In this document: piece by piece, positions 53,624 through 61,759 of the stretch
Numbering within the stretch: the first letter of the stretch is position 1
Layout: each line of letters opens with the position of its first letter
From: Lachnospiraceae bacterium
Lineage (GTDB): Bacteria > Bacillota > Clostridia > Lachnospirales > Lachnospiraceae
Assembly (NCBI GenBank): GCA_017436305.1
Contig: JAFSDJ010000075.1
Span: forward strand, 48,193-112,192
Reading direction: 5' to 3'
Length of the DNA: 64,000 bases
Notes under the pieces: model-generated
What the model was told of the DNA's origin: nothing
Databases searched by the model: none
The model's input: the letters and a program-made list of their open reading frames with translations, nothing else
Translations under genes and position numbers: made by a program

Positions 53624-54613
53624 TCAGAGGCTTACTGGAATGTTCTGCATATAAATCCTCTGCTTAGTCAGAACCGGATAAGTAATTAGTCCACACTCAT
53701 CCAAATTTTCTTTATACATATCCACACCGGTAATCCGGCTGTTTTCATAAGTTGTGTAATAATAAATTCCCTTATTGGTATTGCAACAGGATGAGTAAAT
53801 GGTAATTTCATATTTTCCCTCATCTATATGAACACAACCTCTTTGCTGGGCAACGGAATTTAATATGTGAAAGAACTGACTGATGCTCTCACTTTCTGCA
53901 TCCCCGGAAATGGAATTCATTCTTGTAAATGCAGCTTTTACAAAACGGGACTGGGAGGATAAATCCCCGGGAAGTCCCATGGCTCCCATGCCACGGCTAT
54001 ACCTGTCCAAATTTAGTTTTTTAGAAAAGCAGTTAGCTGGTGCTTCCGTGGAAAGATGCATATAATTGTTTAAATTAAAAAGCTGCATGTCAAAGGAGGG
54101 ATTGTTGGTAAGCACTTCTACCGGATTGTCATAAATCTTCAAGCCTTCTTTAACACATTCTACTGTAATAGAACTTTCTCTGTCTGAAATCATCCAGTGA
54201 AGCGGGGAAAGAGGCAGTTTTTCACTGAAATTTATATTTACAAGATTTATATGTGCAAGCTTTTCTTTTACTTCCGAAATAGTGGCACACTGGGACAAAA
54301 TCCATGGGATGAATTCAAAGGGTGACACATTATCCATCCCTTCTGCCTCCTGCTTGTAATGTGCATTTTGGGGAAAATTAAGGCCTGCCATACTTAAACC
54401 TTTTTCGTTGGTAGCATCATAGTAAAGAGGATAATTATCTACCACTGTTGCCATTCCAATCATGGCATAATGCTTTTTTATATCTGCTACTCTATGAAAA
54501 GAAAAAGGGTATTTTCTTGGAGTTATTGTAATTACTTCTCCATAAGAAAATTCATAGTCCAAATTTCGTCCGAAATAGTGGTCCTTTGTTTTATAAGTAA
54601 TCGCCGTACACAT
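53624..54613 (-). CDS. Choloylglycine hydrolase (bile salt hydrolase type)
   Basis: A 329-aa N-terminal nucleophile hydrolase. After removal of Met1, Cys2 becomes the nucleophile (MCTAITYKTKDHYFGRNLDY). Also present are Arg16 and Asp19 in GRNLDYE, Asn in AGLNFP, Asn in EVLTNNPSFD and the Arg of SRFVKAAF, the full active-site set of bile salt hydrolases. Penicillin V acylases are related, but the sequence is nearer to the bile enzymes. It would deconjugate glycine- or taurine-bile acids, which fits a gut habitat. Probably cytoplasmic (no signal peptide). Confidence 0.88.
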   Translation of the reverse strand: MCTAITYKTKDHYFGRNLDYEFSYGEVITITPRKYPFSFHRVADIKKHYAMIGMATVVDNYPLYYDATNEKGLSMAGLNFPQNAHYKQEAEGMDNVSPFEFIPWILSQCATISEVKEKLAHINLVNINFSEKLPLSPLHWMISDRESSITVECVKEGLKIYDNPVEVLTNNPSFDMQLFNLNNYMHLSTEAPANCFSKKLNLDRYSRGMGAMGLPGDLSSQSRFVKAAFTRMNSISGDAESESISQFFHILNSVAQQRGCVHIDEGKYEITIYSSCCNTNKGIYYYTTYENSRITGVDMYKENLDECGLITYPVLTKQRIYMQNIPVSL

Positions 54614-54719
54614 AACTAACCTCCCAAATGTATCAGTTTAATCTGCCCTTTTCTTTCAAAGGCATCTACAATATCTTCCAATCATAACAAAAGCTAACCG
54701 GTTACTTTTATTTTAACCA

Positions 54720-54737
54720 AGTTAGCTTCTGCTAACC
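54720..54737. repeat. Palindrome AGTTAGC-N4-GCTAAC upstream of the bile salt hydrolase gene
   Basis: Arms 54720-54726 and 54731-54736 enclose TTCT. It is nested in a larger inverted repeat (GCTAACCGGTTA at 54693 onward with TAACCAAGTTAGC). It lies about 107 bases before the start codon, in the 281-base gap that otherwise shows no gene. Confidence 0.45.
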
Positions 54738-54894
54738 ATATAAATATGGCAATTATTGAATTTTAAACTTCCGAATCCCTAAGATTAGTCACACCATTTT
54801 ACCACCAAACAAGTAGGATTACAATATGGACTTGTGAAAAATGCACTACTTTTCCTCACAAAAAGAGGTGTGAGATATTTTTTCTTGTATAATT

Positions 54895-55332
54895 TCATTT
54901 TACAGCCTGCTGCAGACACATCAACTCCTCTGTCATTTTTTTTGCTGAGAGACTCTTCTGAAACCAGTCCAATATATGCACAAGAGTATATATAATAAAT
55001 ACACTGATTGTCACCAAAATTACCATATCAGTCCGCTCTTTCAACTCATTCACATTGTCAAATATGACAGTAAAAAGAAGGATTTCAATGAGACCCAGCT
55101 GTATCACCTTCCTTACAAGAAATTGTTTTACAGTCAGTTCTTTCCTTGAGTACATAACCACACTGGGAAGCACACCACAGGCTGCATAAATCAGTGGAAT
55201 GGCAAATGCAGTATAGCTAAGACTGGCATCAGGAGCAAGTTGTGCTCCTATCAAAAATATTGCAACTGTAATTAGGGTAACCAGGGTAAAATAAGTTCTA
55301 ATAATTTTCATAATAAATTCTTTTCCATGCAT
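54895..55332 (-). CDS. DUF3021 membrane protein
   Basis: A 145-aa protein with four hydrophobic segments (YFTLVTLITVAIFLIGAQLA, AFAIPLIYAACGVLPSVVMY and two more). DUF3021 proteins are almost always the second gene after a LytTR regulator, whose activity they are thought to restrain at the membrane. The start overlaps the stop of the LytTR gene (TAATG), so the two are translationally coupled. Confidence 0.85.
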   Translation of the reverse strand: MHGKEFIMKIIRTYFTLVTLITVAIFLIGAQLAPDASLSYTAFAIPLIYAACGVLPSVVMYSRKELTVKQFLVRKVIQLGLIEILLFTVIFDNVNELKERTDMVILVTISVFIIYTLVHILDWFQKSLSAKKMTEELMCLQQAVK

Positions 55333-55778
55333 TAAAAAGCACCACCCTTCAAAGCTTTTTTTAAGTCAGGAACATATTTTCTTGAAATAATAATTTCCTC
55401 ACCACTTTGCAAAACTGCCATAAATCTGCCATTTAGCCCGGGTTTTATAGACTGAACCTTCATTAAATTTAAAAGCAGAGATTTGGAAACTCTAAGGAAA
55501 TATTTCTCTTTTAAAATTTCCTCTAATTCATATAATTTCTGTTTGGTTTCATATACTTTTTTAGAACTGTAAATAAAAACCTTATTGTCTACTGCCTCTA
55601 TATAATGCACATCTACTACCGGTATTTCATATTGCTTATTTTCCATAATTCCGGTTAATTGTCCCTGTCTTGTTTTTACAAAAGTAACAATTTCTTTTAT
55701 CTGTTCCGTTATGTTATGACAATGGATTTCCAGCTTTTCCTGCTCAGTTTCTCTGATTTTAAAAATCTTTATTTCCAT
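55332..55778 (-). CDS. LytTR DNA-binding regulator
   Basis: A 148-aa protein with no receiver domain. Residues about 45-145 form a LytTR domain (PVVDVHYIEAVDNKVFIYSS, FLRVSKSLLLNLMKVQSIKP, GEEIIISRKYVPDLKKAL). It lies 30 bases after the alpha/beta hydrolase gene, so it is in the same operon with DUF3021. Two direct repeats upstream of the hydrolase promoter are its likely binding sites, giving autoregulation. Confidence 0.9.
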   Translation of the reverse strand: MEIKIFKIRETEQEKLEIHCHNITEQIKEIVTFVKTRQGQLTGIMENKQYEIPVVDVHYIEAVDNKVFIYSSKKVYETKQKLYELEEILKEKYFLRVSKSLLLNLMKVQSIKPGLNGRFMAVLQSGEEIIISRKYVPDLKKALKGGAF

Positions 55779-55808
55779 TTACGACTCCCTGCTTTTAAAC
55801 TAAAAGTA

Positions 55809-57170
55809 TTAGTAACACTCTTTTATATTTAACTCTCCCTGGCCTTTTAAATAATAATCGAAATAAATAAGTATCACGTCATTCATAGTCTCAATACATT
55901 CCGTTTCATCCACTGTTCCTGTTCCAAGGAGAGAGGAAAGAATAGGGGAAAACAGTGGTAAATCGGTAAAATTCATATGCCCACTGCCCACGAAGTAAGT
56001 ATGCGTACTATCTACAGCATTTTTAAGCACTACATAATTTACATATTCATCCTTCATAGTAATTCCCTCCTGATTATGTTCCTCGTTATCAACGGCTAAA
56101 ACCGGAACCGGATAAGGCTCTTTAATATATTCACATTTACCATCCTGACAGCTTATTCTTTCTCCTAACATAGTGCCGTCTAAGTCAATTACCGCATCAA
56201 TTCCCTGACGGTATCTTCCTACGGAAACACTTGCTGCACCACCCATTGAATGGCCCATAAGTCCAATTTTGTCTGTATCTGTCATAGAAAGTATTTTTTG
56301 AATTTCTTCTTTTGTTTCATCAGATTCTATAAACCAGACAGGTGAATCAATGCCTTCTTCCTGTACATTTTCCATACTGTCTAAAACAAAATTTATATCC
56401 GCTGTACGAATTTCCAGCCATTTATGGGAAAGTTCAATAATTTCTTCCTCGGTAACGTTTTCTTCATTTACAAGCATGACTTCCTGTAAAAATTCAGGAT
56501 TTACAGTAATTAAGTTCCCCTCAGTGTCCTCTGTAAAAAATGAATGATATGGATGGTCTAAGCTAATAACTACATAACCGTTACTTGCCAGTTCCATGTA
56601 AGTGGAAGAATTGCTTTGATAATATCCAAATGCTCCATGAGAAAATATTACCAAAGGAAATGTATTTTTGCCAACATTTTCTGTTTCCGGATAGTAAAAA
56701 TGTATTGGAACCTCTCTGTTCGAGCCATCTGTTTCAAAGGTTTCCACTCTGCTTTCATCCACTAAGATAGCCTGAGTATGTTTTACCTGATATTTTCCGC
56801 TGGTCTCAAGTCCTGCATAACCGGTAAAGAGAATTGATGGCACTAGTGAAATAGCAAGAACAATAATCCCCGTTACAGCATTTACGATAACCCCGAATTT
56901 TGATTTCTCACCTGCTGCCTTTTTTCTTTTTATGAGCCAGCTAACCATTGCAAAAGCCACGCGTATCAAAAGAATAAAAAAACATATTTTAAATCTGAAA
57001 TCCCATGAAATCTGTGGTAAAAGAAGTGCAAGAATAAAAACTGCTACTTCCGCTCCTCTGGCTATTACCCGGTTTTTTAGCCACATTGTTTTTTCTCTTT
57101 GTTTCGTAATTGTTACAACAATCAGTGCAATTTCCAGTATTGCAAAAATTCCTAATAAAAAAAATCCCAT
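55809..57170 (-). CDS. Membrane-anchored alpha/beta hydrolase (PAF-acetylhydrolase-like)
   Basis: A 453-aa protein: four hydrophobic segments in the first 120 residues, then an extracytoplasmic or cytoplasmic alpha/beta-hydrolase domain. The oxyanion loop VIFSHGAFGYYQS, the nucleophile elbow GLMGHSMGGAAS and an Asp/His pair further on (DLDGTM, HMNF) fit a Ser-Asp-His triad. Isoform X of platelet-activating-factor acetylhydrolase is the nearest type I recognise. Substrate unknown. The ATG at 57170 follows AGGTG by 6 bases; a GTG three codons earlier is possible. First gene of the LytTR operon. Confidence 0.85.
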   Translation of the reverse strand: MGFFLLGIFAILEIALIVVTITKQREKTMWLKNRVIARGAEVAVFILALLLPQISWDFRFKICFFILLIRVAFAMVSWLIKRKKAAGEKSKFGVIVNAVTGIIVLAISLVPSILFTGYAGLETSGKYQVKHTQAILVDESRVETFETDGSNREVPIHFYYPETENVGKNTFPLVIFSHGAFGYYQSNSSTYMELASNGYVVISLDHPYHSFFTEDTEGNLITVNPEFLQEVMLVNEENVTEEEIIELSHKWLEIRTADINFVLDSMENVQEEGIDSPVWFIESDETKEEIQKILSMTDTDKIGLMGHSMGGAASVSVGRYRQGIDAVIDLDGTMLGERISCQDGKCEYIKEPYPVPVLAVDNEEHNQEGITMKDEYVNYVVLKNAVDSTHTYFVGSGHMNFTDLPLFSPILSSLLGTGTVDETECIETMNDVILIYFDYYLKGQGELNIKECY

Positions 57171-57202
57171 AATAATCACCTGTTCCTTTCTTTGATAAGA
57201 TG

Positions 57203-57231
57203 ACTATAAATGGGATTTTTCTTCGTTGCAA
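57203..57231 (-). promoter_or_regulatory. Promoter of the hydrolase-LytTR-DUF3021 operon
   Basis: On the minus strand TTGCAA (57226-57231) and TATAGT (57203-57208) are 17 bases apart, 33 bases before the ATG. Confidence 0.65.
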
Positions 57232-57244
57232 TATTTTGGAAGGC

Positions 57245-57277
57245 GAAATGCATTTTTAAGTGGTGAGATGCATTTTT
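57245..57277 (-). promoter_or_regulatory. Two direct repeats 20 bp apart, candidate LytTR sites
   Basis: GAAATGCATTTTT begins at 57245 and GAGATGCATTTTT at 57265, in the same orientation and two helical turns apart, ending 13 bases upstream of the -35. LytTR regulators bind just such pairs of direct repeats, and a LytTR gene is in the operon that follows. Confidence 0.6.
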
Positions 57278-57290
57278 TCCAAGTGTCCGG

Positions 57291-58577
57291 CTACTGTATC
57301 ACCTTAATAGGTGTAGCTTCATATACAAAAATCATTCCGTCATAAAATTCTGCAGGTACTTTATATATGCGGTGCATATAAGGTACAACCTTCATAATAA
57401 AGCTATATCCTTCCCCCAGACTTCCCATATGGGTTTTTGTATGGATGGCATTGTACAGCTTCTTTTCTGTTTCAGGAACTGTATCAAAATCTAAGTACAC
57501 CATATCACTTTCCATATATTTCATCTGGGCTGCCAGCGGGTCTGCTGAGGTAAATTGATGGGTAGTTCTCTCACCATTTATTTTGGGCATATTGCATTCT
57601 GTTTTAAAATAGTCGGTTCCAATTACAAAATACATCTCTCCATAAACCTCTTCTAAATATTCTCCCATTACCTTGTAGCTTGTACCTTCTTTTGCCACGT
57701 GACCGTTATGACCGCAGATAAGAAGGTGTGTATTTCCATAATTTTTCTCTTCTTCCAGAATCCAGCTTACACTTTTTGCCATATACTCATCGCGTCTACT
57801 GGAATACAAATTAGAATCCATATTTGTTTCAATTCCATAATTTATAACCTGTACTCCATGAAGCGCCCGACGGTATTCTGCACTAGCTTCATCGCTGTGA
57901 CTTTCTAACATAGCCTGAACCGAATCCATCATTGCAAACAATTCTGTTGCCTGTTCCTGGGTGTAATAATCCATGGGCATATCCAGTTTTTCCAGTGTTT
58001 TGGCATATTCTTCAATTTCTGTTATGTTATTGGCTCTACAATAGGAAAGAATCTGATTTGCCTCTGCATTCATCCCTTGTAAATCAAATCCATAAAAGCG
58101 TAGCTTTTCATCCTCACTTACCTGTTGGTTATATTCCCGCATCCAGCTTAATAAATCAGCCATCTGGTCTGTATGATAAATTCGAAAAGATAACATCTGT
58201 GTCATTTCCTCCAAAGTTCCTTCTCCACCCTGAATCCAGTCATTTACCACAGCACAGTCTCCATAATTTGCTTCCATTGCAAAAGCACGATATCCCTGCT
58301 CTACCAGCTGCTTAAACACAGTCAGTTTCATTTCCTGAAACTCCACATTCCCATGAGTAGCTTCCCCAAGTGCCGTAATAGTGGCCTCCGGCACCACAAT
58401 TTCATTTACCGCTTTTGTATAGCTGTTAAAATTCTTCATTTTCAACTGTGCCAAAGCCTCCGGTAAAAAAATGTATGCCAGCCAGCCTAAAATAAAAATA
58501 ACGTCTATAATACGATTAATTTTCTTCCATTTCCTCTTTTTTTCCGCCTTAATCGGATCAATTTGTTTCTTTCTCAT
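57291..58577 (-). CDS. Erythromycin-esterase-family protein, membrane anchored
   Basis: A 428-aa protein with a basic tail and one membrane helix (IIDVIFILGWLAYIFLPEAL), followed by an extracytoplasmic domain of the erythromycin esterase / succinoglycan family: ITALGEATHGNVEFQEMK, AFAMEANYGDCAVVNDWI, RFYGFDLQG and LLICGHNGHVAKE hold the conserved Glu and His. Macrolide hydrolysis is only one activity of this family, so the substrate is open. The ATG at 58577 follows GAGGAG. Its promoter carries the same palindrome as the ABC transporter promoter. Confidence 0.85.
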   Translation of the reverse strand: MRKKQIDPIKAEKKRKWKKINRIIDVIFILGWLAYIFLPEALAQLKMKNFNSYTKAVNEIVVPEATITALGEATHGNVEFQEMKLTVFKQLVEQGYRAFAMEANYGDCAVVNDWIQGGEGTLEEMTQMLSFRIYHTDQMADLLSWMREYNQQVSEDEKLRFYGFDLQGMNAEANQILSYCRANNITEIEEYAKTLEKLDMPMDYYTQEQATELFAMMDSVQAMLESHSDEASAEYRRALHGVQVINYGIETNMDSNLYSSRRDEYMAKSVSWILEEEKNYGNTHLLICGHNGHVAKEGTSYKVMGEYLEEVYGEMYFVIGTDYFKTECNMPKINGERTTHQFTSADPLAAQMKYMESDMVYLDFDTVPETEKKLYNAIHTKTHMGSLGEGYSFIMKVVPYMHRIYKVPAEFYDGMIFVYEATPIKVIQ

Positions 58578-58666
58578 AATCTCTCTCCTCAATTGTACTT
58601 ACTTATGGGAAGGTTCTGCATAACAGAACTTTCAAAAAATTACTGTTCACGGCCTTTCCATTAACC

Positions 58667-58695
58667 ATTATATTCTTTACCTTACTTTCAAACCA
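58667..58695 (-). promoter_or_regulatory. Promoter of the esterase-family gene (activator type)
   Basis: TATAAT (58667-58672) is consensus, but the hexamer 17 bases upstream is TGGTTT (58690-58695), a poor -35. That is usual for promoters that need an activator, and a palindromic operator stands 16 bases upstream. Confidence 0.6.
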
Positions 58696-58711
58696 TTTCC
58701 TAAACTTACAA

Positions 58712-58735
58712 AAACCTTACATTTCTGTAAGGTTT
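58712..58735 (-). promoter_or_regulatory. Palindromic operator AAACCTTACA-N4-TGTAAGGTTT
   Basis: Perfect 10-bp arms with a TTTC spacer, matching TNACA-N4-TGTAA, the pattern I recall for BceR-type regulators. It is almost the same as the operator at 61692-61715. It also lies just after the permease stop with a T run on the minus strand, so it can serve as a terminator as well. Confidence 0.65.
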
Positions 58736-58740
58736 CTCTA

Positions 58741-60780
58741 TTACTCATCCAGTTTTACAATCTGTTTGCTTCCATTATATGTAGCAACCATATACCCGCC
58801 ATACAACACAACCATCACAACGAGCGTAACACAAACACCCCAGAACACGCCCTCTTTCATATAAGTAACCATTGCGTACTCTGCAAAACGCAAACCAATC
58901 ACGGAATGTATCACCGCCACCACCATAGGCAAACCAAAATACACTCCAATTTGGGCAAACAGTGCCTTCTTTAAAATACCATCATCACTGCCCATTTTCT
59001 TTAAAATTGTATATCTGCCCATAGAATCAATGGATTCAGAAAGTGCTTTTAAGGAAAGTAGTGCAGCACTGGCAACTAAAAATACTACACCCACATAAAT
59101 CACAACAAATGCTGACATCATGGTAAGTCCATTATTAGATCTTCTAATAGAAAGCTTTGTACCAAGTATCATGGAAATTAGCAAATCTTTACTGGTATAA
59201 TCGATTTCCGTATATTTTTCTGTAACCTGAATTAATTTCTCATCAATTACTTTTCTTTCATCCTTAGCTGTTGCAGCGTAATTACCTGCCATCACATATC
59301 CGGTTAGCTTAAGCTTACTACCGGCATTGTCAATTAATTCATCGGGCACGATCACAACTCCTGAATTTACACTGGTTCCTGTCATATAAATATAACCATT
59401 CACACATTCTGACATGGCAGGTTTCAAAGCAAGCGAGCCAACATTTATCATAGTTCCATCTGCCATCGCTTCATTGCGAATCTGACTAAACAACTTAAAG
59501 TCACACACAATCATGTACTCATTATTGCTCATAGAAAGAGTTTTAAGACCATATAACGAGGCCAAAGTATTATAATCGGAAAGCCCCATAACCACTTCCA
59601 TACTGTCAAAGTCCGCATAGGGAAACTGTTCACGCGCAGCCTGATAAGCGGTTCCCATACTTGCCTTATAAGTAACTGTTTCTAAGGAATATACCGGAAC
59701 TTCCACGATTCCTTTTTCTGCCCATTGCTCTACATTCAGCCCTTCATTTTTTAACACTTCACTAACCTTTTGGGGCTTATCATAAATAATACTAAAATCC
59801 ACAGGAGTTAAATTTCTTATATTTTCCTGCATCTGGTGGGCAAGTGAAAATCCTGTGCCAAAGGTGCAAATTGTCATAAATAACATCAGACAGATAATTG
59901 CCATGGAAATAGCGGAAGTATTAATACTGTTACAAAACTGTCTGATTATAAAGGAATTCAAATTTTTGTAATACAGCTTTGTCTGTTTTGATAAAAAATA
60001 AATTAGAAATCCTGAAAGAGACCAAAACAGCAAAATTGTAGCCACAGTACCTGATATTATATGGGCTATCAGTTCATTTCTTCCAAGCTCATTAGGACAA
60101 AAACCGACTCTGTAATATGCCATAAAAAGCATCACTGCTGCCACCAGAAAAATACAAATAGAAATAACAGGATTTTTTAACAGTTGCCTTTCTGTTTTTT
60201 TTTGAGCACTTAAAAGGTCTACCAGCTTATATTTTGAGATTATCACTGAATGAAACAAAATAACAATTAAGTACATAACGGCAAAATTTACTACTGTTTT
60301 TACAATAGCATCTGCTGATATGGTAAACCTATAAATGCTCATATCTGCTTCAAAAAACTTCCCTGTAAGAATAGATACAAACTGGGAAAGAAACACTCCG
60401 ACTAAAAGACCTGCCGCTAGAGAAACCGTCCCCACTAGGACAGTTTCACTTATCAGAATCCGGGATATATCCCTCTTTCCCATTCCAAGAATCATATAAA
60501 TACCAAACTCTTTTTTCCTTCTTCGTATTAAGAAATGATTGGCATAAAGAATCAGAAATCCCAGCACAAATGCTACTCCAACAGAAATAACCTCCAAAAG
60601 AAACAACGTTAACTTAATTATTTCACTGTCCGATTCTGCCATTTCACATATAATACTCTGATCTCCAAGAGAATTAAATACATAAAAAATCGCTACTCCT
60701 AAAATCAGCGTAAAGAAATACACAACATAGTCTCTGATACACTTTTTAATATTTCCAATGGCCATTTTAAACAAGCTCAT
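58741..60780 (-). CDS. BceB-type ABC transporter permease (FtsX family)
   Basis: A 679-aa permease with ten predicted helices and a large extracellular region (about residues 320-530) between helices seven and eight, the arrangement of antimicrobial-peptide-sensing BceB transporters. FtsX blocks (FLIRRRKKEFGIYMILGMGK, and DSMGRYTILKKMGSDDGILK near the end) are visible. Transporters of this group remove peptide antibiotics such as bacitracin or lantibiotics from lipid II and signal to the kinase beside them. The ATG at 60780 follows GGAGG by 8 bases and overlaps the ATPase gene by 14. Confidence 0.9.
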   Translation of the reverse strand: MSLFKMAIGNIKKCIRDYVVYFFTLILGVAIFYVFNSLGDQSIICEMAESDSEIIKLTLFLLEVISVGVAFVLGFLILYANHFLIRRRKKEFGIYMILGMGKRDISRILISETVLVGTVSLAAGLLVGVFLSQFVSILTGKFFEADMSIYRFTISADAIVKTVVNFAVMYLIVILFHSVIISKYKLVDLLSAQKKTERQLLKNPVISICIFLVAAVMLFMAYYRVGFCPNELGRNELIAHIISGTVATILLFWSLSGFLIYFLSKQTKLYYKNLNSFIIRQFCNSINTSAISMAIICLMLFMTICTFGTGFSLAHQMQENIRNLTPVDFSIIYDKPQKVSEVLKNEGLNVEQWAEKGIVEVPVYSLETVTYKASMGTAYQAAREQFPYADFDSMEVVMGLSDYNTLASLYGLKTLSMSNNEYMIVCDFKLFSQIRNEAMADGTMINVGSLALKPAMSECVNGYIYMTGTSVNSGVVIVPDELIDNAGSKLKLTGYVMAGNYAATAKDERKVIDEKLIQVTEKYTEIDYTSKDLLISMILGTKLSIRRSNNGLTMMSAFVVIYVGVVFLVASAALLSLKALSESIDSMGRYTILKKMGSDDGILKKALFAQIGVYFGLPMVVAVIHSVIGLRFAEYAMVTYMKEGVFWGVCVTLVVMVVLYGGYMVATYNGSKQIVKLDE

Positions 60781-61537
60781 CCATCTCACCTCCAAGAAGC
60801 GATACTACCTGAATGATTCTGTTAAAAAAAGCTTTTTTACTTTCGTCTGTCTCCCGCTTTACCTCAGTAAAAACCTTTCCATCTTTTATAAAAATAATTC
60901 TGGATGCATAGCTGGCTGTGAAAGCATCATGGGTTACCATTAAAATAGTGGCACTTAATTCTCTATTTAATGTTCGGAAGCTCTCTAACAGCATCCGGGC
61001 AGCCTTGGAATCCAGTGCTCCTGTTGGCTCGTCTGCCAAAATCAGCTTCGGATTTGTAACAACGGCTCTTGCACATGCAACCCGCTGTTTCTGTCCGCCT
61101 GACATCTGATACGGATATTTCTCTAAAACCTCTGTAATGGCAAGCTTTTTTGAAATGTCATTTACCCTTTCACGGATTTTATCAGCCGGAATCTTTTGAA
61201 TGGATAATGCCAGTGCAATATTTTCATAAGCCGTCATGGTATCTAGTAGATTAAACTCCTGAAACACAAATCCTAACTCATCCCGTCTGAATTGGTTAAG
61301 ACTTTTTCCTCTAAGGTCAGTAATATTCTTGCCGTTTATTAAAATACCTCCACCTGTTACCCGGTCAATTGTGGAAATGCAATTAAGCAGTGTTGTTTTA
61401 CCACTGCCGCTGGCTCCCATGATACCCACAAACTCTCCTTCTTCTACACTAAGACTAATATTATCCAATGCTTTTGTAAGGCTTGCCTTCGTTCCATAAT
61501 ATTTTTCTACGTTGGTGACTTCTAATACTGTGCTCAT
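60767..61537 (-). CDS. BceA-type ABC transporter ATPase
   Basis: A 256-aa ATPase with Walker A GASGSGKTTLL, Q-loop FVFQEFNLL, signature MSGGQKQRVACARA and Walker B LILADEPTGALD, the MacB/LolD/BceA subgroup pattern. It pairs with the FtsX permease, 14 bases overlapping. Its promoter carries the regulator's probable operator. Confidence 0.93.
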   Translation of the reverse strand: MSTVLEVTNVEKYYGTKASLTKALDNISLSVEEGEFVGIMGASGSGKTTLLNCISTIDRVTGGGILINGKNITDLRGKSLNQFRRDELGFVFQEFNLLDTMTAYENIALALSIQKIPADKIRERVNDISKKLAITEVLEKYPYQMSGGQKQRVACARAVVTNPKLILADEPTGALDSKAARMLLESFRTLNRELSATILMVTHDAFTASYASRIIFIKDGKVFTEVKRETDESKKAFFNRIIQVVSLLGGEMDELV

Positions 61538-61646
61538 ATTTATTCTCCGTTAATTTTATCCGGTAACAGTTCAATTATAACCTGTACGACGAGCAAATTA
61601 TCTTTGTCAATGGTGCAGGCTGAATTATCACCTTACTTCCGGCATC

Positions 61647-61675
61647 ATCATACACCTTCACAGATACCTGTACAA
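61647..61675 (-). promoter_or_regulatory. Promoter of the ABC transporter genes
   Basis: On the minus strand TTGTAC (61670-61675) and TATGAT (61647-61652) are 17 bases apart, 16 bases downstream of the palindromic operator. Confidence 0.65.
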
Positions 61676-61691
61676 TTTCTTTCACTTACAA

Positions 61692-61715
61692 TAACCTTAC
61701 GATTTCGTAAGGTTA
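61692..61715 (-). promoter_or_regulatory. Palindromic operator TAACCTTACG-N4-CGTAAGGTTA
   Basis: Perfect 10-bp arms with ATTT between them. On the -35 side it is followed by TTGTAAGT, a possible second half-site 10 bp away, in both this and the 58712 operator. The response regulator at 62767 is the likely binder. Confidence 0.7.
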
Positions 61716-61759
61716 CTTCTTTGATTTCTGTTATTGCTTTCCACATTATCAGTATCGGA

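Noticed and set aside
58712-58735. Palindrome as permease terminator only
   Set aside because: It may terminate, but the matching spacing to a -35/-10 pair and the near-identity with the transporter operator argue for an operator role as well.
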